64,000 nt of DNA from assembly GCF_000069185.1 (NCBI RefSeq), contig NC_010397.1:3100001-3164000 (forward strand), in the 5' to 3' direction. The position numbers were made by a program, and so were the translations under genes. The notes beneath the pieces are model-generated. The model was not told the origin of the DNA. It saw nothing but the letters and a program-made list of their open reading frames with translations, and made no database searches. Within the stretch, counting starts at the first letter, position 1. Every line of letters starts with the position of its first letter. Source of the DNA: Mycobacteroides abscessus ATCC 19977. GTDB taxonomy: Bacteria; Actinomycetota; Actinomycetes; Mycobacteriales; Mycobacteriaceae. This document shows, one piece after another, positions 10,747 to 19,156 of this stretch.

Positions 10747-10803
10747 GGTGTTCTCCGTTTCGTCGTTGTGTTCGAAGATCGGGTTTCCGATCGGTTGAGG
10801 CAG

Positions 10804-10826
10804 ACGCTAAACCCACCCACCGACAA
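10804..10826 (-). promoter_or_regulatory. recA PafBC-type (RecA-NDp) promoter
   Basis: On the minus strand TTGTCGGTG (10818-10826) is followed by eight bases and TAGCGT (10804-10809). This matches the mycobacterial LexA-independent DNA-damage promoter motif tTGTCRGtg-N8-TAnnnT, recognised through PafBC. Transcription would start near 10797, about 50 bases before recA. Confidence 0.85.
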
Positions 10827-10873
10827 GTGGTTGACCTGCGAAAACCATCCGCTCGAACATGCACAACACTAGG

Positions 10874-10889
10874 GCGAACATCTGTTCGA
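10874..10889. promoter_or_regulatory. LexA-binding SOS box upstream of recA
   Basis: The sequence GCGAACATCTGTTCGA contains the symmetric arms CGAAC/GTTCG separated by four bases, fitting the actinobacterial SOS box (TCGAAC-N4-GTTCGA). It lies about 130 bases upstream of recA and about 50 bases upstream of the PafBC-type promoter. A half-site-like TCGAACATG occurs nearby at 10853-10861. Confidence 0.85.
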
Positions 10890-10927
10890 ATCAAGCAGGC
10901 GCGCCGGTACGGCGTGTCACCTGTGGT

Positions 10928-11122
10928 TCACCACTGATCGCGCGGCACGTCGAAGTCCGCACACAACGCACGCCACACATCCCGCGGCTCCACTCCGTCT
11001 TCGACGGCCTGCGACGCGGTACGCCCACCGAGGGCCGTCAACACATGATCGACCAGCACCGACGAACCGTAGGCCGCTCCAAACCGGCCGGTGACAAGCT
11101 CGTGAAACTCCGTCAGACGCAC
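10928..11122 (-). CDS. DUF3046 family small protein
   Basis: A 64-residue soluble protein with GTG start. It contains the DUF3046 pattern MRLTEFHELV ... DHVLTALGGRTASQAVEDGV ... PRDVWRALCADFDVP. It corresponds to Rv2738c, the conserved small gene found upstream of recA in actinobacteria. It follows the glycosyltransferase gene by four bases, so they are cotranscribed. The function is not known. Confidence 0.88.
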   Translation of the reverse strand: MRLTEFHELVTGRFGAAYGSSVLVDHVLTALGGRTASQAVEDGVEPRDVWRALCADFDVPRDQW

Positions 11123-11126
11123 ACCG

Positions 11127-12284
11127 TCACCTTAGGGCCGCCAGTACGTCCTGGCACACCCGTACCGGATCCTCGACAGCGATGGCGCCCGCCGCGGCCC
11201 GGCGAGCGGCCTCGCGGTAACGCGGTTCCCCCAACACCCGGCCGATGGCGGACGCCAGAGAATCTCGACTCAGCGGCCGCACCAATTCGGCACTGCCTTG
11301 CCGCACAACACGATTCGCCAGTTCCCACTGATCACCACCGCCAGGAACCACCACCGTCGGCACTCCGGCCAGCAACGCCTTGCTCAGAAAGCCGTGTCCC
11401 CCACCACAAACCGCCAGATCAGCCCCGGACAGCAGTAGATCCTGGCGCGCCAGCCCGGCAATCGCCCAGGACGGCAGTCCCGACGAGGGCGGTTCCAGCG
11501 CGGAAATGACCACGCGGGCACCAGCCGATTCCAGGGCCTGCACCGCCAGCTCGGTCATTCCCTCGGCTCCGGTGAAAGCCGTCGACGGTGCGATCACCAC
11601 CACCGGACCGGACCCCGAAGGCGGCTGCAACACAACGTCAGTGGGCTCCCAATGCAGCGGCCCCACCACGACGGCCTCTGCCGGCCAATCCGGGCGCGGC
11701 ACCTCCAGAGCGGGCAGCGTCGCGATCAGCCTGCGCATGGGGCCGGGATCGCGCGCAGGCAGCCCGATCTCCACGCGTGCCTGTGAGCGCTGTCGCAGAC
11801 CCTGGTCAATCGATTTCTGGGTCAGCCGGCGCATGAGCCCGTCACGCAATCTGCCGCGCAAGCCGACACCGGGAGCCAGCCCACTACCCAAGGGCGGCAA
11901 CCCCTTTGACGGCAGATACAGTGGGTGCGGGTTCAGCTCCACCCACGGCACACCCAGTAGCTCCCCCGCCATACCGCCACAAGCGGTAATGACGTCCGAC
12001 ACGATGAGATCCGGAGCCAGCGCTCTGAGCTGATCAAGATTTGCCAGCGCCATATGGGCCGCCCGCTGATGAATTTTGGCGCCCGAATCCGCGTCGTCGT
12101 CGTCAACCCGGGGCTGTAGCCCCAGCAGCTCCACCGATTCCACGCCCGCGGCCCGCGCCTGATCAAGCCAGCGGGTACCCGTCAACAACACCGGGTCGTC
12201 CCCGGCAGCGGCGAATTTCAAGCACAACGCGAGGGCAGGGAAGGCATGTCCGGGATCGGGACCGGCCACCACGGCAACACGCAC
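11127..12284 (-). CDS. Glycosyltransferase, GT-B / MGT-like (Rv2739c-like)
   Basis: A 385-residue UDP-glucuronosyl/macrolide-type glycosyltransferase. The N-terminal domain begins with MRVAVVAGPDPGHAFPALAL (GTG start). The C-terminal donor-binding domain has the expected series: a strand/helix around VVIAPSTAFTGAEGMTELAV, then LLSGADLAVCGGGHGFLSKAL and GVPTVVVPGGGDQWELANRV. It is probably peripheral to the membrane; donor and acceptor are unknown. It precedes the DUF3046 gene in a two-gene operon. Confidence 0.85.
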   Translation of the reverse strand: MRVAVVAGPDPGHAFPALALCLKFAAAGDDPVLLTGTRWLDQARAAGVESVELLGLQPRVDDDDADSGAKIHQRAAHMALANLDQLRALAPDLIVSDVITACGGMAGELLGVPWVELNPHPLYLPSKGLPPLGSGLAPGVGLRGRLRDGLMRRLTQKSIDQGLRQRSQARVEIGLPARDPGPMRRLIATLPALEVPRPDWPAEAVVVGPLHWEPTDVVLQPPSGSGPVVVIAPSTAFTGAEGMTELAVQALESAGARVVISALEPPSSGLPSWAIAGLARQDLLLSGADLAVCGGGHGFLSKALLAGVPTVVVPGGGDQWELANRVVRQGSAELVRPLSRDSLASAIGRVLGEPRYREAARRAAAGAIAVEDPVRVCQDVLAALR

Positions 12285-12325
12285 CGCCCTACCCTGCCAC
12301 AGCGATTCGGGCTACGTTGAAACGC

Positions 12326-12769
12326 ATGACCGATACCACGCTGGAACGCTCCACCCTGGCCCCAGCCGAAACCGTCACCCGCTTCCTGGAGGCCGCTCAG
12401 AATGGCGACACCGAGTTCGCCGAGAAAGTCCTGGACGAGAACCTCGTCTACCAGAACGTTGGCCTACCCACCATCTACGGACGTCGCGCCGCACTGAAGG
12501 TCTTCGAGCCGCTCAAACGGCCCGGCTTCGGGTTCGAGGTGAAGATTCATCGCACCACCACCAACGGAAACACCGTGATGAATGAACGCCACGACGCCAT
12601 CGTCCTCGGACCACTACGGCTGCAATTCTGGGTATGCGGGGTCTTCGAGGTTTCCGACGAGGGCACCATCACTCTGTGGCGCGACTACTTCGACATGTTC
12701 GACATGTTCAAGGCGACGCTGCGGGGCCTGATAGCCATTCCCCTGCCCGCGCTGCGGCCACGTTTCTGA
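12326..12769 (+). CDS. ephG: Limonene-1,2-epoxide hydrolase family protein (EphG-like)
   Basis: A 147-residue protein of the LEH fold, which opens epoxides through an Asp-Arg-Asp/Tyr-Asn hydrogen-bond network. Key segments are LVYQNVGLPTIYGR, MNERHDAIVLGPLRL and WVCGVFEVSDEGTITLWRDY, supplying candidate Arg and Asp residues. In M. tuberculosis the equivalent Rv2740 (EphG) hydrates sterol and fatty epoxides. TACGTT (12313-12318) lies seven bases before the ATG, so the start fits a leaderless transcript. A paralog follows 100 bases downstream. Confidence 0.87.
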   Translation: MTDTTLERSTLAPAETVTRFLEAAQNGDTEFAEKVLDENLVYQNVGLPTIYGRRAALKVFEPLKRPGFGFEVKIHRTTTNGNTVMNERHDAIVLGPLRLQFWVCGVFEVSDEGTITLWRDYFDMFDMFKATLRGLIAIPLPALRPRF

Positions 12770-12782
12770 CCGCTAGGCGGTC
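12768..12782 (+). terminator. Short hairpin at the end of the first LEH gene
   Basis: Perfect six-base arms GACCGC/GCGGTC with a TAG loop overlap the stop codon of the upstream gene. There is no U-tract, so termination is only a possibility; mycobacterial terminators often lack one. Confidence 0.35.
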
Positions 12783-12870
12783 TACGAACCGGTCCAACCC
12801 GCCTTGGGCTGTACCCCGATATCCGGCCACACCCCTTTTCTGAGCCGCAACACCTGCCTACCGTGGCCTC

Positions 12871-13305
12871 ATGACGGACACGTTGACCAGCACCCGCCCG
12901 ACCGAGATCATCGAGGGATTCTGGGATGCCATGCGCCGCAGCGACCTCGCGGCCCTCGATGCGCTGCTCGAGGACTCCGTTCGCTGGGAAAACGTCGGTC
13001 TGCCCACCGTGCGGGGACGCGCCGCGGTCATGCGGGCCTTATCAGCGCTGAGGTTGCCGGGGGCCGGCTTCGACGTCAAGATCCATCGGATAGCAGCCAA
13101 CGGCAATACGGTGATGACCGAGCGCACCGACGTCATCTTCGCGGGGCCGCTGCATATCGCATTCTGGGTATGCGGTGTCAGCGAGCTTTCCGACGGCGGC
13201 AAGCTGACACTCTGGCGCGACTACGCGGACGTCTGGAACATCACCAAAGGATTCGCGCGCGGCATCCTGGGCATCGTCGTTCCCGCACTGCGCCCGAAGC
13301 TCTGA
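12871..13305 (+). CDS. Second limonene-1,2-epoxide hydrolase family protein
   Basis: A 144-residue paralog of the preceding gene, colinear along the whole length (ENVGLPTVRGRAAV, KIHRIAANGNTVMTERTD, WVCGVSELSDGGKLTLWRDY, PALRPKL ending). The catalytic-type Arg/Asp in MTERTD and Asp in WRDY are kept. It is preceded by TACCGT (12859-12864) six bases before the ATG, so it has its own probable leaderless promoter rather than depending on the first copy. A tandem duplication with diverged substrate preference is inferred. Confidence 0.87.
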   Translation: MTDTLTSTRPTEIIEGFWDAMRRSDLAALDALLEDSVRWENVGLPTVRGRAAVMRALSALRLPGAGFDVKIHRIAANGNTVMTERTDVIFAGPLHIAFWVCGVSELSDGGKLTLWRDYADVWNITKGFARGILGIVVPALRPKL

Positions 13306-13308
13306 ATC

Positions 13309-13515
13309 TCACGACAGCGGGGTCTTGTCGGTTTCCCTCACGGCCCGGTACAGCAGCACTGTGCCCAGAATCAGCGCGCCGACCACCAGCATCGGCACCA
13401 CGAGCTTGAAGATGGCACCCACCATGAGGAAGGCCAGCCACACGAGCAGCAGCACGCCAATGATCTTCCACACCGCAAGTACCCACCATTCTCTCGACGT
13501 GCCACGATGACTCAA
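13309..13515 (-). CDS. Small membrane protein at the end of the psp operon
   Basis: A 68-residue protein with two hydrophobic segments (about residues 12-34 and 38-57) and a short charged tail. Only a TTG start is available, with no convincing ribosome-binding site, so the N-terminus is uncertain. It occupies the place of the last gene of the clgR-pspA-pspM operon (Rv2742c, PspN, in M. tuberculosis), and a Psp-related membrane role is inferred from position only. Confidence 0.55.
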   Translation of the reverse strand: MSHRGTSREWWVLAVWKIIGVLLLVWLAFLMVGAIFKLVVPMLVVGALILGTVLLYRAVRETDKTPLS

Positions 13516-13578
13516 GCCTGGCAGGGCGATCGGCGCCTGAGGAACCCCGGAGCCGGAAGATCAGGGAAAGATCCGGGA

Positions 13579-14406
13579 TTACCCTGACAGCTGGCCGAGC
13601 TCGTCGAGGGCACCGGCCCAACCGGTCAGGCGATCGGTGGCAGATACCAGGTCATCGAAGAGCGCCCCCCGCGACATGGGTGACGCGACCACCGCGCCGC
13701 CGTTGCCGGCCGATACCAATTGCGCTGCTGCGGTGACCAACTCGTTGTACTGACGTACGCCGGTGTCGAGCTGCGCAGTGAACGCCTTGATGGTCGGCTG
13801 TAGGTACTCGCGGGTGTGCGGGGTTTCAGCGGCGGCCCTCTCCATGGACACCACTTCTTTGGCGGTCGCGGCCATCACGTACGCGGCCCGATTGGCGGCC
13901 GAAAGAACCTGCCGCCCTTCACTCTCCGGAATCATGCTGCCGCGTTCCACCACACCGAGCAGCGAGAAGAGGGATCGTTCGGCGGCGTCCAGGGCCGCCA
14001 TCGGCGGGCGCGCTGAGGACCCGTAGGGCGGCAGTCGCCGCTCCACTCCCGGGCGCGGCGGCGGCAGCGGTTCCGCCTTCAGATAGCGGTATCGCACCAA
14101 CAGATAGGTGGCCGGAATGGCGCAGCCAGCCGTCAGCAGCGCCGGGATGATCAACAGCCAGGGCGGTGCTCCGGTGGTGGCCAGCACCGTGGTGACAAGC
14201 AGCCCTGCCACGCATGCCAGCGCCCAACGGATGCTCCAACGCTTGGCCCGCAGCCGCTTTCGCAACAACTTCTCGCGCTTATCGGACATCGCGCGCATTC
14301 GTGCCGCGAGCTCCTCACCGAGATCATTGACGTTCGTGGCCAGGCGGCGCAGCAGCTGCTCCCAGCCTCCGTGCACCGCGGCGCGACGAGGCGGCTGGGG
14401 TGTCAT
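13579..14406 (-). CDS. pspM: PspM-like membrane partner of PspA (Rv2743c-like)
   Basis: A 275-residue protein. A basic N-terminal helix rich in Arg/Lys is followed by two transmembrane segments (about residues 58-75 and 80-102) and a long cytoplasmic helical part. In mycobacteria this integral membrane protein binds PspA and connects the envelope-stress response to the membrane. The ATG at 14406 is chosen; a GTG further upstream at 14481 lies inside the hairpin that separates this gene from pspA. Confidence 0.82.
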   Translation of the reverse strand: MTPQPPRRAAVHGGWEQLLRRLATNVNDLGEELAARMRAMSDKREKLLRKRLRAKRWSIRWALACVAGLLVTTVLATTGAPPWLLIIPALLTAGCAIPATYLLVRYRYLKAEPLPPPRPGVERRLPPYGSSARPPMAALDAAERSLFSLLGVVERGSMIPESEGRQVLSAANRAAYVMAATAKEVVSMERAAAETPHTREYLQPTIKAFTAQLDTGVRQYNELVTAAAQLVSAGNGGAVVASPMSRGALFDDLVSATDRLTGWAGALDELGQLSG

Positions 14407-14461
14407 GTTCACATTGTGCCCGAAAATCCAACATCCGCCGAGGCCGAATTCCGATGAGACA

Positions 14462-14503
14462 AATCCGCCGGGGGTGAGCACTCACGCTCGCCCCCGGCGG
14501 ATT
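14462..14503 (-). terminator. Large hairpin between pspA and pspM
   Basis: Two 18-base arms (14462-14479 and 14486-14503) are complementary at 17 positions with one G-T pairing and enclose a six-base loop. Read on the minus strand, the hairpin starts 14 bases after the pspA stop and is followed by TTTGTC. It looks like an intrinsic terminator or an attenuator/RNA-stability element that would make pspA more abundant than pspM. Confidence 0.7.
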
Positions 14504-14516
14504 GAAGAGAAGAAAG

Positions 14517-15326
14517 TTACTGCTGTCCCAGCGGATTGGCCGGGTTCGCCTGCTCGGGTGATGTCGCGGGCGCGGGTGTCGCGGTGCTGCCGGTGGGCAG
14601 CGCCTCACCCTTCATCGAAGCGCGGATCTGTTCCAGCCGCGAATGCCCGGCCATCTGCACACTGGCCTGCTCCACCTCGATCATGCGGCCCTGCACCGAG
14701 TTCTGCGCCAGCTCGGCCTGCCCGAGGGCATTGGCATAGCGGCGCTCGATCTTGTCGCGCACCTCATCCAGGGTCGGGGTGTTCCCGGGGGCCGCCAGCT
14801 CACTCATGGACCGCAGCGAGGCGGACACCTGCTCCTGCATCTTGGCCTGCTCCAGCTGGCTCAGCAGCTTGGTGCGCTCGGCGATGCGCTGCTGCAGCAT
14901 CATCGCGTTCTGCTCAACGGCCTTCTTGGCTTGGGCGGCCGCGGCAAGTGCCTGATCGTGCAGGGCCTTGAGGTCCTCGACGCTCTGCTCGGCGGTGACC
15001 AGCTGAGCGGCGAAGGCCTCGGCCGCGTTGTTGTACTCGGTTGCCTTCGCGGTATCGCCCGCGGTGGTCGCTTGATCGGCCAGGGTCAGCGCCTGACGCA
15101 CGTTGACCTGTAATTTTTCGACGTCCGCAAGTTGACGGTTGAGCCGCATCTCCAGCTGACGCTGGTTCCCGATGACCGAGGCGGCCTGCTGCGAGAGCGC
15201 CTGATGGTTCCGCTGAGCCTCCTCGATGGCCTGTTGAATCTGGACCTTCGGGTCTGCGTTCTCGTCGATCTTCGCGTTGAACAGTGCCATCAGGTACTTC
15301 CACGCCTTGACGAACGGGTTAGCCAT
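14517..15326 (-). CDS. pspA: Phage shock protein A homolog
   Basis: A 269-residue PspA/IM30 family protein (35-kDa antigen in M. tuberculosis). It starts [20 protein letters not shown], an amphipathic membrane-binding helix, and continues as a long coiled coil rich in Gln/Glu/Ala/Lys to about residue 220. The C-terminal tail is Pro/Ala-rich. It protects the envelope during stress and, with ClgR and PspM, forms the mycobacterial Psp system. The gene follows clgR and is followed by a strong hairpin. Confidence 0.95.
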   Translation of the reverse strand: MANPFVKAWKYLMALFNAKIDENADPKVQIQQAIEEAQRNHQALSQQAASVIGNQRQLEMRLNRQLADVEKLQVNVRQALTLADQATTAGDTAKATEYNNAAEAFAAQLVTAEQSVEDLKALHDQALAAAAQAKKAVEQNAMMLQQRIAERTKLLSQLEQAKMQEQVSASLRSMSELAAPGNTPTLDEVRDKIERRYANALGQAELAQNSVQGRMIEVEQASVQMAGHSRLEQIRASMKGEALPTGSTATPAPATSPEQANPANPLGQQ

Positions 15327-15457
15327 GAGATCGATCCGCCTTCTGCTTGGATGCCGGTAGTCGTCGCTACCTACGACTGCGTGGGTCCCAACTTATCTGT
15401 TGCATGCCGATCCCCACACCCCCTACCGGGCGCGAAACAATGCGACCGCCACAGTAG

Positions 15458-15808
15458 TTAGGCGGCCGCCATTGCGCGAACCTGCGGAATGACGACCTTG
15501 GTGGCCACGTCGATCCCGCTGAGTGACCCGGCCGTCGATGCCAGCGCCGCCTCCGAGGCGGCAACAGGAGCCTCCCGCCGCGCCAGTCTCTCGCTGACCT
15601 CGGACAATACCTGCGACAACGGCACATCGAGCGCACCGCAAATCGCGGCAAGCAGCTCGCTGGAGGCTTCCTTACGGCCGCGCTCGACCTCGGACAGGTA
15701 TCCCAGGCTGACACGCGCCGAGTCCGATACCTCGCGCAGCGTCTTACCCTGCCCTGAACGTGCACTCCGCAGGGTGTCGCCGATGGCTTCTCGAAGCAAC
15801 AGCGCCAT
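15458..15808 (-). CDS. clgR: Transcriptional activator ClgR
   Basis: A 116-residue XRE/Cro-type regulator that activates clp protease genes and its own psp operon in mycobacteria. The helix-turn-helix is in [22 protein letters not shown]. The C-terminus ([11 protein letters not shown]) ends in alanines, similar to tails recognised by ClpP-linked proteolysis. The start is set by AAGGAG spaced six bases from the ATG at 15808; the ATG at 15814 is too close to that site. Confidence 0.92.
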   Translation of the reverse strand: MALLLREAIGDTLRSARSGQGKTLREVSDSARVSLGYLSEVERGRKEASSELLAAICGALDVPLSQVLSEVSERLARREAPVAASEAALASTAGSLSGIDVATKVVIPQVRAMAAA

Positions 15809-15867
15809 GTCCATCTCCTTAACGTCTGTCCGCGTCCATACCGCGTAGTAGTTGAGTCTGCCTTGCT

Positions 15868-15894
15868 CAACGTTGCCGCGCATCCAGAGGTTCC
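15868..15894 (-). promoter_or_regulatory. SigE-type promoter of the clgR-pspA operon
   Basis: On the minus strand GGAAC (15890-15894) is followed by 17 bases and CGTTG (15868-15872), matching the ECF sigma-E consensus of mycobacteria. The transcript would start about 50 bases before the clgR ATG. The M. tuberculosis clgR operon is known to be SigE-dependent. Confidence 0.72.
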
Positions 15895-15957
15895 CGTTGC
15901 GGACAGTCATAAGAGTCACTGCAGTCCACTCAACTCCGCCCATCCCTGAGGTGCCAC

Positions 15958-16806
15958 TCACCGGCCGGGGGGCGACGATGCGCCGATGATGGCCAAGAGC
16001 TGGAGCTTTTCGTAGCTTTCACTACCGGGTACGGCCGTGTACACGAGCAAGGAGGTGGACTCCACCGGGTCCAGCAGAATCTGGCAGTTCAGTTCGAGCA
16101 GCCCCACCTCGGGATGCCGGAATCGCTTCATCTCCTTCGGCATGACGCCGACCTCATGCTCTTTCCACAGCGCACGGAACTGCTCGCTCTCAGCGTTCAG
16201 CAGCTCCGCGAAACGGGCAGCTTTGGATCCAGGCCCGCGCGCGGCCAATACCCTTCGAAGCCCGGAGGCATACATCCGTGAATAGAACTGGTGATCCTCG
16301 ACCGGATGTATGGAACGCGTGGCGGGGTCGGTGAACCACCGGTAGCCGATACTTCGTGCTGGTCCCGCATACCGGGTCAAGTCACCGGCGAGTGCGATAC
16401 CCAGCGGGGTCTGCCGCAGAGTCTCGCCCAGCTCCGTGACGATCTCGGCCGCGGTATCGGGGGTGAGCCGGTCAAAAATCCGCATCAAACCCGGGCTGAT
16501 GTATTCACTTTCGCCACCGGACGCCGGTGGTTGATGACCGGCGAGCCGGAAAAGATGATCGCGCTCCTCGCGTGACAGGTGAAGGCCCTGTGCGATCGCG
16601 GCAATCATCTGCTCCGAGGGCTGCGGCCCCCGTGCACCCTCCAAACGCGCGTAGTAATCGGTTGACATATGGCACAGCGCCGCGACCTCCTCGCGCCGCA
16701 ATCCACGAGTCCGCCGGCGCTGTCCACGTGGAAGCCCGACATCGTCCGGCTGCATTGCCTCGCGGCGGCTACGGAGAAAGCCGGCTAGGCCCGCCCGATC
16801 GATCAT
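15958..16806 (-). CDS. MmyB-like helix-turn-helix transcriptional regulator
   Basis: A 282-residue regulator. The N-terminal XRE domain has the family hallmark [19 protein letters not shown] followed by [11 protein letters not shown]. The C-terminal two thirds is the MmyB-like ligand-binding domain (FNxDPxxR-type region around [11 protein letters not shown]), which in other members binds small hydrophobic ligands. It diverges from the SDR gene at 16938 across a perfect 10-base inverted repeat. This regulator-SDR pairing is common for MmyB-like proteins. Confidence 0.9.
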   Translation of the reverse strand: MIDRAGLAGFLRSRREAMQPDDVGLPRGQRRRTRGLRREEVAALCHMSTDYYARLEGARGPQPSEQMIAAIAQGLHLSREERDHLFRLAGHQPPASGGESEYISPGLMRIFDRLTPDTAAEIVTELGETLRQTPLGIALAGDLTRYAGPARSIGYRWFTDPATRSIHPVEDHQFYSRMYASGLRRVLAARGPGSKAARFAELLNAESEQFRALWKEHEVGVMPKEMKRFRHPEVGLLELNCQILLDPVESTSLLVYTAVPGSESYEKLQLLAIIGASSPPGR

Positions 16807-16835
16807 GCGTGCATCTTGCACCGCGGCCGCCCGCT

Positions 16836-16862
16836 TATCCACGGATCGTCAGTCCGTGGATA
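16836..16862. promoter_or_regulatory. Perfect inverted-repeat operator between the MmyB-like gene and SDR
   Basis: TATCCACGGA (16836-16845) and its exact complement TCCGTGGATA (16853-16862) are separated by seven bases. The repeat lies 30 bases upstream of the regulator start and is the only strong palindrome in the divergent region. Binding by the MmyB-like regulator is inferred. Confidence 0.72.
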
Positions 16863-16937
16863 CGCAGCACGCCCGCGGGGACGCTCGTCTCAGATGCCTC
16901 GATACCGGCACAACACGCCAACACCAGGAGCAATCAC

Positions 16938-17876
16938 ATGCCGCGCACACCGTATGACGTCGACATACCCGACCTGTCAGGACAACGCGCGGTGGTCACC
17001 GGCGCCAGCGACGGGATCGGGCTGGAAATCGCAATGAAACTCGCCGGGGCGGGCGCCGACGTGTTCATGCCAGTACGAAACCTGCGTAAAGGGCAAGCTG
17101 CCGTCTCCAGGATTCGCGCACTGCACCCCCGTGCGCACCTGACACTGGCCGAACTCGATTTGTCGTCATTGGTATCCATCGCTGACCTCGGTGAAAAACT
17201 TTGTGCTGAAGGAACTCCCATCCATCTGCTGATCAACAACGCAGGTGTGATGACCCCACCCGAGAGACAGACCACTGCCGACGGGTTCGAACTGCAATTC
17301 GGCACCAACCATCTCGGCCACTTCGCACTCACCGGTCACCTCTTGCCGCTCCTGCGGGCCGGGCGGGCGCGGGTGACGTCGCACACCAGCATCGCGGCGC
17401 GCAGCGGCGAGATCAATTGGGATGACCTGAATTGGGAGCGCGGTTACGACGGTATGCGCGCCTACCGGCAGTCCAAGATCGCATGCGGGCTGTTCGGTCT
17501 GGAGCTCAGCCGGCTGAGCAACACGGCCGGCTGGGGAATCACGAGCAATATCGCCCATCCGGGAGTCGCCCCCACCAGCCTGCTGGCTGCGCGCCCGGAA
17601 GTCGGGCGCACCAAGGACACCACTGAAGTCCGGATGATCCGCTGGCTCTCGGCGCGCGGGCTCATCGTGGGCACCGTCGCAAGCGCCACACTGCCCGCCC
17701 TGATGGCCGCCGTGGCACCGGAGGCCACAGACGGCGGTTTCTACGGTCCGCGCTGGCCCGGCAGCGCCGGCGGCCCTCCAGGACCGCAGAAACTCTGGAA
17801 GCCGTTGCACAGCATCAGGAATGCGTCACGACTGTGGCAGGCATCCCAGGAACTGACCGGTGTCACCTTCACCTGA
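16938..17876 (+). CDS. Short-chain dehydrogenase/reductase
   Basis: A 312-residue SDR that uses NAD(P)H to reduce or oxidise a small substrate. The cofactor motif is TGASDGIG, followed by LLINNAGVM and the catalytic YRQSK (Tyr and Lys). The longer C-terminus resembles retinol-dehydrogenase/WWOX-like SDRs. The ATG at 16938 has AGGAG seven bases upstream; the open frame upstream to 16527 overlaps the divergent regulator and is not coding. Confidence 0.9.
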   Translation: MPRTPYDVDIPDLSGQRAVVTGASDGIGLEIAMKLAGAGADVFMPVRNLRKGQAAVSRIRALHPRAHLTLAELDLSSLVSIADLGEKLCAEGTPIHLLINNAGVMTPPERQTTADGFELQFGTNHLGHFALTGHLLPLLRAGRARVTSHTSIAARSGEINWDDLNWERGYDGMRAYRQSKIACGLFGLELSRLSNTAGWGITSNIAHPGVAPTSLLAARPEVGRTKDTTEVRMIRWLSARGLIVGTVASATLPALMAAVAPEATDGGFYGPRWPGSAGGPPGPQKLWKPLHSIRNASRLWQASQELTGVTFT

Positions 17877-17905
17877 AAAACGCTAATCGACCGGCAGCAC
17901 CATGA

Positions 17906-17924
17906 CCGCCGATTCCAGCGGCGG
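17906..17924. terminator. Hairpin between convergent SDR and pgsA3
   Basis: CCGCCG and CGGCGG form a perfect six-base stem with a seven-base loop in the 52-base gap between the two convergent stop codons. A bidirectional terminator is plausible, although there is no U-tract. Confidence 0.4.
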
Positions 17925-17928
17925 GAAT

Positions 17929-18528
17929 CTAGGGGGTTTTCGGCCGTGGGCGCAGCGCCTGGACCAAATAGTCGATACCGGTGATGACGGTGAGGGCCAC
18001 CGCCAATCCCATCAAGATCAGCGCAGCGGTGTGCCAGTGGCCGGTCAGCGGCAGCAGATAGCCCGCGATCGCCAACGACTGCACCAAGGTTTTGAGCTTG
18101 CCACCCCGGTTCGCCGGAATCACACCATGGCGCAGCACGGAGAAGCGCAAGACGGTGATTCCGATCTCGCGGACCAGGATGACCGCGGTGACCCACCACG
18201 ACAGATCGCCGAGCAGACTCAGCCCCACCAGCGCCGCGCAGATAAGGGCCTTATCGGCTATAGGGTCTGCGAGCTGACCGAATGGGGTTATCAGGCCGTA
18301 GCGGCGGGCAAGTATGCCGTCATACCGGTCAGTGGCGATGGCCAGCGCGAACACTCCAAAAGCGGCAATGCGCCAGGAGCTTTGATGCCCGCCCTCGGTA
18401 AAGAGCACCACAACGAACACCGGCACCAGCACGATGCGTAGCACGGTCAGGATGTTGGCTATGTTCAGCACCGGCACCGGCGCAGCCGAAGCCGCCGAAT
18501 CAGGCTGGGTTTCCGGTGGCATCGGCAC
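17929..18528 (-). CDS. pgsA3: CDP-diacylglycerol-glycerol-3-phosphate 3-phosphatidyltransferase (PgsA3-like)
   Basis: A 199-residue integral membrane enzyme of the CDP-alcohol phosphotransferase family, acting in phospholipid synthesis. The full signature D-x2-DG-x2-AR-x8-G-x3-D-x3-D is present: DRYDGILARRYGLITPFG followed by QLADPIAD. Several transmembrane helices surround it. The GTG at 18528 has TAGGGT seven bases upstream, a leaderless arrangement; a GTG at 18537 and an ATG at 18522 are alternatives. It is equivalent to Rv2746c. Confidence 0.9.
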   Translation of the reverse strand: MPMPPETQPDSAASAAPVPVLNIANILTVLRIVLVPVFVVVLFTEGGHQSSWRIAAFGVFALAIATDRYDGILARRYGLITPFGQLADPIADKALICAALVGLSLLGDLSWWVTAVILVREIGITVLRFSVLRHGVIPANRGGKLKTLVQSLAIAGYLLPLTGHWHTAALILMGLAVALTVITGIDYLVQALRPRPKTP

Positions 18529-18570
18529 GTCAAACACCCTATCTGTTCGTGAGCTGGCTACTGTTCACGC

Positions 18571-19131
18571 ATGAGCGCTGAAGGTACATCCGGCATCTCG
18601 GACAATCCGGGGCATCCCGCCCCCGCGGTGACCGTGCGCCGTGCCCGTACCTCCGACGTCCCCGCCATCAAGGCACTTGTCGATGTCTATGCCGGGCGCA
18701 TTCTGCTGGAGAAAAACCTTGTGACGCTGTACGAGGCCGTCCAAGAATTCTGGGTGGCCGATCTCGATGGGGAGATCGTCGGCTGTGGAGCTTTGCATGT
18801 GCTGTGGTCGGATCTCGGAGAGGTGCGCACCATCGCCGTACATCCACGGCTCAAAGGTGCCGGCGTCGGACACGCGCTCGTCAGCCGCCTGCTCGAGGTG
18901 GCCAGCGAGCTGGAACTCAAGAGGGTCTTCGTGTTGACCTTCGAGGTCGACTTCTTCGCCAAACACGGCTTCCGCGAAATCGACGGCACTCCGGTGACCG
19001 CAGAGGTGTACGAGGAAATGTGCCGCTCCTACGACACCGGTGTGGCCGAATTCCTCGACCTGAGCTATGTGAAGCCGAACACCCTCGGCAACACCCGGAT
19101 GCTCGCACATCTCTCATCTCGGCCTACGTGA
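18571..19131 (+). CDS. argA: Amino-acid N-acetyltransferase (N-acetylglutamate synthase)
   Basis: A 186-residue GNAT acetyltransferase corresponding to Rv2747, which makes N-acetylglutamate for arginine synthesis. The acetyl-CoA loop is RLKGAGVGHALV, preceded by VRTIAVHP. TACTGT (18559-18564) lies six bases before the ATG, indicating a leaderless mRNA. It diverges from pgsA3 with a 42-base gap and is followed 25 bases later by the AhpD-like gene. Confidence 0.88.
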   Translation: MSAEGTSGISDNPGHPAPAVTVRRARTSDVPAIKALVDVYAGRILLEKNLVTLYEAVQEFWVADLDGEIVGCGALHVLWSDLGEVRTIAVHPRLKGAGVGHALVSRLLEVASELELKRVFVLTFEVDFFAKHGFREIDGTPVTAEVYEEMCRSYDTGVAEFLDLSYVKPNTLGNTRMLAHLSSRPT

Positions 19132-19156
19132 CGCGGCGGTCAGCAATGATCGAGGC

